A DNA stretch of 57,974 nt from Rhodospirillales bacterium (lineage in GTDB: Bacteria; Pseudomonadota; Alphaproteobacteria; ATCC43930; CGMCC-115725). The stretch's first letter is position 1, and every line of letters begins with the position of its first letter. Of this stretch, positions 15,718 through 22,953 are shown in pieces. The stretch is taken from NCBI GenBank assembly GCA_947473305.1, contig CANJCB010000024.1, positions 1-57,974 on the forward strand, in the 5' to 3' direction. The notes beneath the pieces are model-generated. The model had not been told where the DNA came from, ran no database searches, and saw only the letters and a program-made list of their open reading frames with translations. A program made the position numbers and the translations under genes.

Positions 15718-16631
15718 CAGAGGCTCCCCACCGGCTGAGAGGCCTTGGCGAAAGTGTCGAAATCGTTCGCGATGAAATGCTGGGCGATCTCGCGGCCCGT
15801 GGCCAGCCAGACCTTGTCGTGACCGGCGATATAGGCGATCGCCTCCTCGAAGGCCTTGATGCGATGAGGCGAGCCAATGAGATAGGGATGGAGCGGAATG
15901 CACATGACCGTGCCCGATTCCGCCCCTTCCTCATAAAGCCGGTCGAATTGCGCGCGGATGATATCGCCGTAGCGGCGGGGGCTCACGAGGTTCACCAGAT
16001 AGGCGATGACATCGTTCATCTCCAAGGAATAGGGGATGCTCGCGAGCTTGCCCTTGGCGGTCTTCACCGGGCAGGGCTGATCGTCGTGGAAGAGGTCGCA
16101 GATATAGGTCAGGCCCATTTCCGCCACCAATTCGATGGTGCGGTCGGTGTAGCTCAAGGCCGGAGCCAGCCAGCCGTCGAGCTTCTGGCCGGTGTGCTTC
16201 TTGATCGTATCGATCGAATCCTGGATGAGTTCCCGCTCCTGCGCCTCGCTCATATTGAAGGTGTAGCGGGTGTTGTAGGTGCCGTGGCTGTAGAATTCCC
16301 AATCGTGCTTGGCGCAGGCCTCGATGATCTCGGGGCAATGGTCGCACATGGCGACATTGAGCGAGACCGAGCCCCGAATGTTGTGACGCGCCATGGCATC
16401 GAGCATCCGCCAAAAACCGGTTCGGTTGCCGTAGTCGCGCGCCGAATAGGCCAGCACATCTGGCAGCGGCCGGGTCCAGGGCGCGCGACTGGCGTTGGTC
16501 GGCGGCTGGAACTCGTAGAACTCGATATTGGGCGCGATCCAGAAGGCGACGCGCGCGCCATTCGGCCAAGTGATCTTCGGCCGCGTCCTGTCATAGGGCA
16601 GATAGTCGTAAAGACCGGGATCGCTCTTCAT
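15717..16631 (-). CDS. Polysaccharide deacetylase (NodB-fold) family protein, PuuE-like
   Basis: The 304-residue paralogue of the next gene. Both share the W-P-N-G-A-R-V-A-x-W-I start, the D-Y-G-N-R fold core (YSARDYGNRTGFWRMLDAM), a His/Gly motif (WEFYSHGTYNTRYTF) and the final C-I-P-L-H-P-Y-L-I-G segment. It too lacks T-F-D-D-G. Known relatives include PuuE allantoinase and other hydrolases of N-heterocycles. It sits 11 bp after an isochorismatase-type gene and overlaps the following deacetylase gene by one base. Whether the pair is a heterodimer or two steps of a pathway cannot be told from sequence. Confidence 0.87.
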   Translation of the reverse strand: MKSDPGLYDYLPYDRTRPKITWPNGARVAFWIAPNIEFYEFQPPTNASRAPWTRPLPDVLAYSARDYGNRTGFWRMLDAMARHNIRGSVSLNVAMCDHCPEIIEACAKHDWEFYSHGTYNTRYTFNMSEAQERELIQDSIDTIKKHTGQKLDGWLAPALSYTDRTIELVAEMGLTYICDLFHDDQPCPVKTAKGKLASIPYSLEMNDVIAYLVNLVSPRRYGDIIRAQFDRLYEEGAESGTVMCIPLHPYLIGSPHRIKAFEEAIAYIAGHDKVWLATGREIAQHFIANDFDTFAKASQPVGSL

Positions 16632-16642
16632 CGCAGGCAGCC

Positions 16643-17320
16643 TCAGCTATTGGACGGGCGATAGTCGCGCATATGGGCAATGGCCTCCGCGACCGGGATC
16701 ACATCGGCGTATTTGATCGCGATATCGTAGAGGTTCGCGAAATGCGGGCTCTCGTGCTTGTCGGCGACGCATTCCTCGGGAACGATGGTGCGATAGCTGC
16801 GCGAGAGGCTGTCCACCACCGTCGCCCGCACGCAGCCCGAGGTCGAGCCACCGGTCAGCACGACGGTATCGACCCCGTGGAAATTGAAGACCGAGCCGAG
16901 GTTCGTCTCGAAGAAGGCCGAGGCCATCCGCTTGTTGACGATGATGTCCTTCACCTTGTCGATCTCGCAGCGGTCGTCGAATTCGGAGCGCCGGGAGTCG
17001 ACCTTGATGTTCTGAAGCGAATCCGGGGTATTGGTCCGGGTGCCCCAGACGCCGCAATCCTCGCCCGATTCCATATAGGCGACATAGGTCCAGACGACCG
17101 GGCAGCCACCGGCGCGGAAGAGCCGCGCCAGCTCATTGATATAGTCGATCTGCTTGGGGTCCGTTTCATAGGCGGTTACGAATTCGCCCACCGCCGTATA
17201 GGCCTTTTGTACGTCGATATTGATAAGGGCCGGCTTCCGCCCAAAGCCGAAGCGCGGGCGAGTGGGCTTTGCCTTGATCTCCTCGTAGAGCTGGCGGGCG
17301 GTCTTGTTCGAAAGCTCCAT
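16643..17320 (-). CDS. Isochorismatase-family cysteine hydrolase (N-carbamoylsarcosine amidase-like)
   Basis: A 225-residue cytoplasmic hydrolase. The Asp-Lys-Cys triad is visible as D36 (INIDVQ), K129 (VNKRMASAFF) and C162 (GGSTSGCVR). The G-S-T-S-G-C-V-R context and the length resemble N-carbamoylsarcosine amidase and related amidases rather than true isochorismatases. It would release ammonia (and CO2) from a carbamoyl or amide group. A strong ggagg site precedes ATG 17320, and it lies 21 bp after the acyl-CoA synthetase gene in the operon. Confidence 0.9.
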   Translation of the reverse strand: MELSNKTARQLYEEIKAKPTRPRFGFGRKPALINIDVQKAYTAVGEFVTAYETDPKQIDYINELARLFRAGGCPVVWTYVAYMESGEDCGVWGTRTNTPDSLQNIKVDSRRSEFDDRCEIDKVKDIIVNKRMASAFFETNLGSVFNFHGVDTVVLTGGSTSGCVRATVVDSLSRSYRTIVPEECVADKHESPHFANLYDIAIKYADVIPVAEAIAHMRDYRPSNS

Positions 17321-17341
17321 GATCTCTCCTCCGATGGCCGT

Positions 17342-18877
17342 TCAGGAGGTTTCCTTGTCGGCCTCAACCTTCAATTCGCGGTGCATGATCTTGCCAGTGC
17401 CGTTCTTGGGCATCCGGTCGATGAGGCGGAAGGACTTCGGCACCTTGTAGGGGGCGAGTTCCTTGGCGCAATAGGCCTTCAGCCCCTCCACATCGATGGT
17501 CTCGCCCGATCGCTGGACGAGATAGGCGGTGACCGCCTCGCCCCAATAGGCGTCCTTCTTGCCGATGACGGCGGCTTCCGCGACGCCGGGATAGTGGTAG
17601 AGCAATTCCTCGACCTCGCGGGGGAAGACATTCTGGCCGCCGGTGATGATGACGTTCTTCTTGCGGTCGACGATATAGAGGTAGCCCTCTTCGTCCCGCC
17701 GTCCGAGATCGCCCGAATAATACCAACCGTCGCGCAGGACTTCGGCGGTCTGCTCGGCTTTGTTCCAATAACCGTTGAAGAGCCAGCCGTTGCGGCAGAC
17801 CACTTCGCCGATCTCGCCTTGCGGGACGGGCTTGCCGTCGTCGTCGAGGATCTTGAGTTCCACACCCGTCAAAGGCAGGCCGACGCAAGATTTCTTGCGG
17901 AGCTGATCTTCGGGCCGAAGGTTCGAAATGCCGCCCGCCTCGGTGCTGCCATAGCCCTCGAAAAGCCGCCCCTCCCCGAAATGGGCGACGATGCGCTCCT
18001 TCGTTTCTTGGGGCAACGCCGCCGCGCCCGAGCCCACCATCCGCATGGAGCTGACGTCGTATTTCGCCAGCGTCGCGGCTCCGAGGTTGAACATCGCGTG
18101 GAAATGCGTGGGCACAAAAAAACCGACCGTGATCTTCCGGTCGGAAATCAGCCTCAGCGTCTCCTCGGCTTCGAATTTCTGAAGCATATGGACGCTGCCG
18201 CCGAACCAGATCGGCGCGAGGCCGTTGATGAAACCCGCCCCGTTGAAGAAGGGCGCAATCGCGAGTCCCCTCACCGAAGGCTGGTAGCAGCCCGCGTTCA
18301 CCCCATGGGTCATCAGCATATGCATCACCCGGGACTGATGCGAAAGCATCACGCCCTTGGGCTCGCCGGTGGTGCCCGAGGTATAGGGGATCGAGAAGAC
18401 GTCCTGCTGTCCGACGGTCCAATCGGGCTCCACGGCACGCGCCTGCTGCAGCACATCCTCGTAGTCGCCGCCGATCACGATGATCTGTTTCACCGTATCG
18501 AGCTTGGCGGCGCGGGCCTGTTCCTCCAGCGTGTGGTGGACGAAAAGGACGCGGGCCTCGGCATCGTTGCAGATGTAGGAGACTTCGCGCGGTGTCGCTT
18601 GGGGGCTCACCATGGCGCTGGCGACGCCCACATCCGCCATGCCGCAGACGATCTCCAGATATTCGACGCAATTGGGCGACATGATCGCCACATGCTCGCC
18701 GTGCGTCAGACCCAGGCCCCGGGCTAAGGTCCCCGTGCGATTGAAGCGCTCGACCATCTGGGTATAGGTGAAGCTGCGCGTGTCGTCGGTCACCGCGATC
18801 CGTTCGGGCGTGCGCGTCTGGGACGCACGCACGCCGGTCGAAACGAGAATGGCATGGAAGCCGGGATGATTGGCCAT
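17342..18877 (-). CDS. AMP-forming acyl-CoA synthetase
   Basis: A 511-residue ANL-superfamily enzyme that activates a carboxylic acid to its CoA thioester through an acyl-adenylate. Motifs in order are P-loop YTSGTTGEPKGVM (about residues 165-178), the A5 motif YGSTEAGG, the A7/A8 hinge YSGDLGRRDEEGYLYIVDRK and KNVIITGGQNVFPREVE, and the catalytic lysine in GTGKIMHREL. The substrate cannot be read from sequence. Its place between two amidase-type genes suggests it activates the acid released by deamidation. Confidence 0.92.
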   Translation of the reverse strand: MANHPGFHAILVSTGVRASQTRTPERIAVTDDTRSFTYTQMVERFNRTGTLARGLGLTHGEHVAIMSPNCVEYLEIVCGMADVGVASAMVSPQATPREVSYICNDAEARVLFVHHTLEEQARAAKLDTVKQIIVIGGDYEDVLQQARAVEPDWTVGQQDVFSIPYTSGTTGEPKGVMLSHQSRVMHMLMTHGVNAGCYQPSVRGLAIAPFFNGAGFINGLAPIWFGGSVHMLQKFEAEETLRLISDRKITVGFFVPTHFHAMFNLGAATLAKYDVSSMRMVGSGAAALPQETKERIVAHFGEGRLFEGYGSTEAGGISNLRPEDQLRKKSCVGLPLTGVELKILDDDGKPVPQGEIGEVVCRNGWLFNGYWNKAEQTAEVLRDGWYYSGDLGRRDEEGYLYIVDRKKNVIITGGQNVFPREVEELLYHYPGVAEAAVIGKKDAYWGEAVTAYLVQRSGETIDVEGLKAYCAKELAPYKVPKSFRLIDRMPKNGTGKIMHRELKVEADKETS

Positions 18878-18894
18878 GAGCGGAAACCGTCTCC

Positions 18895-19524
18895 TTAAGC
18901 GGCGGCCTCGCGGCGAGGCGTGAATTGGATTTCATCGGAGCGCAGAGTTCGGCCCATCAGGAGATCGACGATCTCCCCCGTCGCATTGCCAAGGCCCTCG
19001 TTCCAACTTCCAGCGGCGTCCGAGATGAGGGCAACGTCGAAACCCTTGTCGAAGGCGGCGAAGCCGGTCGCCAGCACGCAGGCATAGGTCACGACCCCGG
19101 TCAGCAGAATCGTCGTCACCCCCCGCTCCTTCAGATCCCGTTCCAGCGTGGTGCCCTCAAAGGAGGAATAGCCGATCTTGTCGACGATCAACTCGCCCTC
19201 GCGAGGACACAGGGGATCGACCACTTCGGCCCCCCAGCTCCCGCGCATCAAGCGCTCGCCAAAACTGAACCAGCGTTTGGGCAGGAGCTTGTGCTGATTC
19301 TCGGCCGCCTCCCCCTTCTCGCGGACGATGCGGGTGAAGACAACTGTCATCCCCGCCTCCCGCGCCCGGCCGAGGAGTGCCGCTAACGGCGCGGTCGGGG
19401 CCATGAGGCCGGAGATATCCATGCCGGCCTTGCCATAAAAGCCTTCAGGCTCGCAGAAATCGTTCTGCATATCGACAACGACCAGCGCGGTCTCGGCTGC
19501 ATCGAAAGTCAGCTTTTCGGCCAT
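18895..19524 (-). CDS. Isochorismatase-family cysteine hydrolase
   Basis: A second isochorismatase-fold amidase, 209 residues. The triad is D18 (VVVDMQNDF), K116 (IVDKIGYSSFEGT) and C149 (VVTYACVLAT). V-D-M-Q-N-D-F and the K-x-x-Y-S-S-F segment resemble the ureidoacrylate amidohydrolase/nicotinamidase-like branch. It is only distantly similar to the 16643-17320 protein, so two different amide bonds may be hydrolysed in this pathway. The gap to the downstream synthetase gene is 17 bp. Confidence 0.9.
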   Translation of the reverse strand: MAEKLTFDAAETALVVVDMQNDFCEPEGFYGKAGMDISGLMAPTAPLAALLGRAREAGMTVVFTRIVREKGEAAENQHKLLPKRWFSFGERLMRGSWGAEVVDPLCPREGELIVDKIGYSSFEGTTLERDLKERGVTTILLTGVVTYACVLATGFAAFDKGFDVALISDAAGSWNEGLGNATGEIVDLLMGRTLRSDEIQFTPRREAAA

Positions 19525-19602
19525 CAGCGCCTCATGCTCCGTCTTTTCGCAGGGGATGATAGTCGCCCATCCCGTCGCCCGCCATACGCCTGGGTATCGT
19601 TT

Positions 19603-20499
19603 TCAGAGCTTGAAGATCTTGATCGCGTTGTCCCGCAGGATCTTCTTCAGAGGATCGGGCCGGAAGTTCAACCCCGCCATGTCGTCCATGGCGCGCTCGG
19701 GATCGATCACCGCCCAGTCCGTCCCGAACAGGAATTTATCCTGGCCATAGGTATTGGCGTAGTGGATCGCCTGTTGTGGCCAATGTTTGGGCGCATAGGC
19801 GTCGCCCGCCATATAGACGTTGGGATGCTTCCAGCAGACGCTGATCATCTCGTCGGTCCAGGGGTATCCCAAGTGGATGCCGATCAGGATCAACTCGGGA
19901 AAATGGATCGCGACTTTGTCGAGGGTCATGGGCCGACCGACCGAAGGAAGCCGCCGGTCCTTCTGGTAAACGAGGCAATGGCCGACCTGCATCATGATCG
20001 GGATCTCAAGCTCGGCGCAGCGGGCGTAATAGGGATAATAGATCGCCGCATCCGGCGCCTCGTAGAACCAATGCGGATAGAGATGGGCGCCGACGAAGCC
20101 GTATTCTTTCACCGCCTTGTCGAGTTCCTTCAATCCCGCGATACCCCGCGTCGGATCGATGCCGGCGAGGCCTGAGAAACGGTGAGGATATTTCTGGCAG
20201 GCCTCGGCCACCCATTCGTAGGGGATCTCGGTCGAGCCCTTGATCCGCATGTCGCCGCAACGGGTCGCGATCAGCAAGGACCGCTCGATCCCGGCGCGAT
20301 CCATCTTTTCCAGATATTCCTCGAGGGTCACGCCCCGGCGATAGCCTTCCTTGAGCCCGACCTTGCTGCGGAAGGCATCGTCGGTCGGGATGCGTCCCTG
20401 CTCGAAGGCCTCGGGCACGGACATATTGACCACGATATCGATGGCGCCGTAGCCGGTGCGGGTCTTGGCGGGATCGAAACGGAAATCGGGACTGGGCAT
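19603..20499 (-). CDS. Amidohydrolase-2 family protein with altered N-terminal metal motif
   Basis: The 298-residue protein has the TIM-barrel layout of the amidohydrolase-2 (ACMSD-like) family: V-G-A-H-L-Y-P-H-W-F-Y in the middle, ILIGIHLGYPW and the C-terminal F-G-T-D-W with the conserved Asp. The usual N-terminal D-x-H-x-H pair is replaced by AIDIVVNM, so two metal ligands are missing. The enzyme may use a different metal site or be a decarboxylase or hydratase variant. It is the first gene of the minus-strand operon running to 14794, with a strong gaggagg before ATG 20499. Confidence 0.85.
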   Translation of the reverse strand: MPSPDFRFDPAKTRTGYGAIDIVVNMSVPEAFEQGRIPTDDAFRSKVGLKEGYRRGVTLEEYLEKMDRAGIERSLLIATRCGDMRIKGSTEIPYEWVAEACQKYPHRFSGLAGIDPTRGIAGLKELDKAVKEYGFVGAHLYPHWFYEAPDAAIYYPYYARCAELEIPIMMQVGHCLVYQKDRRLPSVGRPMTLDKVAIHFPELILIGIHLGYPWTDEMISVCWKHPNVYMAGDAYAPKHWPQQAIHYANTYGQDKFLFGTDWAVIDPERAMDDMAGLNFRPDPLKKILRDNAIKIFKL

Positions 20500-20574
20500 A
20501 GGGCGGCCTCCTCGAACGACGTTTCCCGAGGATTACGCCAGCCAGCCCGCAAGCGGAAGCGCCAAATCGGCAGG

Positions 20575-21474
20575 CTAGGGCTTCCGATCGTATACGGCAG
20601 CGATCTTCTCCAGCATGCGCCGCTGGACCTTCGCTCCCGGCACGCCTCCCAGCAACCGCATCGCCAGCAATTGCATCCGGGCGGCAACCGACCCCGGCAA
20701 ATGCCGTCTTGCGTAGTTATAGGCACGGGTCGCATTGCGCCGCACGGCTTGGGCGCGGTAGCGCGGGTCCCAGGCCTCGACCATGTCGCGGACGATCAGG
20801 ACGGAGTCCCGGAAGAGCCGTGCCTTGCTGTCAGTGATCCTGCCCGGGGCCACCCGGGGCGCGTAACAATAGATGTCCTCCACCTGGACGAAGCTGGTGG
20901 TCATCGCCAGCAGTAGCCCCAGGGACATGTCCTGGACGAAATATTGCTCCGGCAAGGGCAAGACCCGGTCATAGACCTCCTTCCGGCCGAGCGAGGCGCT
21001 GACCACGAAAAGCTGGGAGCGGATCATGGCGGCGAGAGGATCGGCGACTTTCCCCCAGGTCGGACCGGGTTTGGCCTCCGGCAAATCCGCTTGGATCGCA
21101 CCGAGATCGTAATTCCCAAGACCACCGAAGATATAGCCGCAACCCGTCTCGTTCAGGAGGCGCATCAAGACGCGGGTGCTCCCCCGCACGATGATGTCGT
21201 CGCCATCCACCAGGCGGACATAGGGGGGGTGCCGGACAAGCCCCAGGCCCACGTTCGTCGCCTTGACCACACCGGCGTTGACCTGATGGACGATGCGGAT
21301 ATCGGGGCCGGTCGCCGCGAAGTCATCGAGGATCCTGCCCGACTCGTCCTTCGAGCCATCGTTGACCACGATGATCTCGCCGCCGCTTTCCGCCCGCTCG
21401 GCCGCAACGGCGGCGAGCACTGCCGGAAGAAAAGGCGCCTTGTTGTAGACGGTCAGGATGTAGGAAACGGTCAT
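20575..21474 (-). CDS. Family 2 glycosyltransferase
   Basis: A 299-residue GT-A fold enzyme. Its N-terminus YILTVYNKAPFLPAVLAAV binds the nucleotide, IIVVNDGSKDESG and VRLVDGDDI supply the metal/nucleotide Asp residues, and the C-terminus is Arg-rich and basic. ATG 21474 is chosen because it starts exactly at the conserved first beta-strand. Family members transfer sugars to cell-surface polysaccharides or glycolipids. There are no other glycan genes around it. It is transcribed away from the redox operon at 21576 and lies 75 bp upstream of the amidohydrolase gene, so it may or may not be part of that operon. Confidence 0.9.
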   Translation of the reverse strand: MTVSYILTVYNKAPFLPAVLAAVAAERAESGGEIIVVNDGSKDESGRILDDFAATGPDIRIVHQVNAGVVKATNVGLGLVRHPPYVRLVDGDDIIVRGSTRVLMRLLNETGCGYIFGGLGNYDLGAIQADLPEAKPGPTWGKVADPLAAMIRSQLFVVSASLGRKEVYDRVLPLPEQYFVQDMSLGLLLAMTTSFVQVEDIYCYAPRVAPGRITDSKARLFRDSVLIVRDMVEAWDPRYRAQAVRRNATRAYNYARRHLPGSVAARMQLLAMRLLGGVPGAKVQRRMLEKIAAVYDRKP

Positions 21475-21530
21475 GGCTTGTGAAGATAACGCTTTCACCC
21501 GATCTTGAACCCAGTCGTAACACGAAAACG

Positions 21531-21561
21531 GATAAGATCGCGCCGCCCGATCGATCGTATC
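21531..21561 (+). promoter_or_regulatory. Inverted repeat just upstream of the redox operon
   Basis: gataagatcg (21531-21540) and cgatcgtatc (21552-21561) are inverted repeats matching at 9 of 10 positions with an 11-bp centre. The right arm touches the aggag ribosome-binding site (21562-21566) of the first redox gene. It could be an operator for a dimeric regulator or a 5'UTR hairpin that controls translation. Confidence 0.35.
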
Positions 21562-21575
21562 AGGAGAAATCAGAC

Positions 21576-21779
21576 ATGCCCTGGGGAGCGGCCGGCCTGC
21601 TTCTGGCAGAGATCTATCTGGCCCTGGGACTGGTGGTGGCGATTGGCTTCGTGAGCCTGGGCCTTACTCGCGCTTTTCCCCATTCCGGTCCGTTAACGCT
21701 GGGAGCGAGACTGCTCATTCTGCCCGCGTCGGCCTTGCTTTGGCCGCTGGTCCTGCGGCGATGGGCGAGCCCCAGATGA
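21576..21779 (+). CDS. Small two-helix membrane protein, first gene of redox operon
   Basis: A 67-residue, very hydrophobic protein. One membrane segment spans about residues 4-28 (AAGLLLAEIYLALGLVVAIG and following) and a second spans about 45-60, with a basic C-terminus (RRWASPR). The start at ATG 21576 has a strong caggaga 10 bases upstream. No known family was recognised. Its stop overlaps the next start by ATGA, and the two following junctions are also ATGA, so four proteins are made in step. The role is probably that of a structural subunit of the membrane complex, inferred from context. Confidence 0.75.
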   Translation: MPWGAAGLLLAEIYLALGLVVAIGFVSLGLTRAFPHSGPLTLGARLLILPASALLWPLVLRRWASPR

Positions 21780-21907
21780 AGCTCCGGCAAAGACGTCGGC
21801 ATCGTATCGCCTGGCTGATCGTGGCCCCCCTGGTCGCGGTCCTTTTCCTGGCGGCGCTGGCGGTGAAACCGCCCGTGCCCATCGCCCCCCTGGAGTCCGG
21901 GCGATGA
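21776..21907 (+). CDS. 43-residue single-helix membrane protein, second gene of redox operon
   Basis: A very short frame overlapping both neighbours by ATGA (21776-21779 and 21904-21907). The protein begins with a cluster of Arg, Lys and His (MKLRQRRRHR), runs into one helix (IAWLIVAPLVAVLFLAALAV) and ends with a short Pro-rich tail (KPPVPIAPLESGR). This is a typical N-in, C-out anchor peptide. Exact overlaps on both sides make it very likely to be translated although it is easily missed. The function is unknown; small subunits of this shape are common in cytochrome-type membrane complexes. Confidence 0.7.
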   Translation: MKLRQRRRHRIAWLIVAPLVAVLFLAALAVKPPVPIAPLESGR

Positions 21908-22953
21908 GCGCCGGTTTCCGGGCAGTCCAATGGAACCGCTACAAGATCGGCTACGACATCGTGGTCGTGGCGCTTGTCGCGAGCTACCTCAGCCTTTTCA
22001 TCAACGCGGCACCGCTGCTCTGGCCGCAGGACAACCCCGTAAACCCGCAGATCCAATGGATGCGGGCGCTCGGAAGCTGCGCTTTCCTCATGCTGACGGC
22101 GATCCTCTGCATCGGGCCTTTGGCAAGGCTCGACACGCGTTTTCTGCCCTTGCTCTACAACCGGCGGCATCTTGGGGTTGCGACCGCCTTCGTGGCGCTC
22201 GCCCACGCCTGGTCGGTGCTCGACTGGTATCACGCCCATGGGAAGATCGACCCCCTGCTTTCGATCCTCGTGAGCAACTCCCGCTATCTGAGCTTTCAAG
22301 GCTTCCCCTTCGAGGCGCTGGGGCTCGCGGCGCTTCTTCTGCTCGTCGTCATGGCGGCGATCAGCCATGACTTCTGGCTCGCTTTCCTGACCCCGCCGGT
22401 CTGGAAGACGATCCATATGCTGGTCTATCCCGCCTATGGTTTCTTGGTGATGCATGTGGCGCTGGGAGCGATGCAGGGACAGGCGGGGCTGACGCTTCCC
22501 CTCCTGCTTATCTTCTCTTTCGGGGCCGTGACAGGTCTCCATCTCTTTGCCGGCTGGCGCGAGGCCCCCGCCGATGAGGGCCAGGACGCGCGGGATGGCT
22601 GGCTCGACGTGGGCCGGCCCGAAACCATTTCCGACGGCGCGGCATGCATCGTCGCGCCGCGCGACGGAGAGCGCATTGCCGTTTTCCGCAACGGTGACCG
22701 GCTCTCGGCGCTCTCCAACGTCTGCGCGCATCAGAACGGCCCCCTCGGGGAGGGTTTCGTCATCGACGGCTGCGTCACCTGTCCCTGGCATGGTTTCCAA
22801 TACCGGCTGGAGGACGGTTGCGCCCCTCCTCCCTTCACCGAAAAGCTCAATACCTTCAGGCTTCGGCTCGTCCGGGGGATCGTCCAGGTGGATCCCAACC
22901 CGCTGCCACCCGGCACCTTCGTCGAACCGCTCAATGTGGGAGCCGCGATATGA
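21904..22953 (+). CDS. Fusion of ferric-reductase-like membrane domain with a Rieske [2Fe-2S] domain
   Basis: A 349-residue two-domain protein. Residues 1-220 hold about six membrane helices with a ferric-reductase-like cytochrome-b arrangement. Candidate heme ligands are H101, H110, H171 and H184. Residues 232-335 form a Rieske domain with C274-A-H276 and C293-P-W-H296. Rieske plus b-type membrane domains pass electrons across or along the membrane, but the two are rarely joined in this order. The start at 21904 and stop at 22953 each overlap a neighbour by ATGA. The donor and acceptor are unknown. Confidence 0.82.
   Translation: MSAGFRAVQWNRYKIGYDIVVVALVASYLSLFINAAPLLWPQDNPVNPQIQWMRALGSCAFLMLTAILCIGPLARLDTRFLPLLYNRRHLGVATAFVALAHAWSVLDWYHAHGKIDPLLSILVSNSRYLSFQGFPFEALGLAALLLLVVMAAISHDFWLAFLTPPVWKTIHMLVYPAYGFLVMHVALGAMQGQAGLTLPLLLIFSFGAVTGLHLFAGWREAPADEGQDARDGWLDVGRPETISDGAACIVAPRDGERIAVFRNGDRLSALSNVCAHQNGPLGEGFVIDGCVTCPWHGFQYRLEDGCAPPPFTEKLNTFRLRLVRGIVQVDPNPLPPGTFVEPLNVGAAI

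Noticed and set aside
16673-18727. 684-residue plus-strand open frame
   Set aside because: It is antisense to the isochorismatase-type and acyl-CoA synthetase genes, which carry full catalytic motifs.
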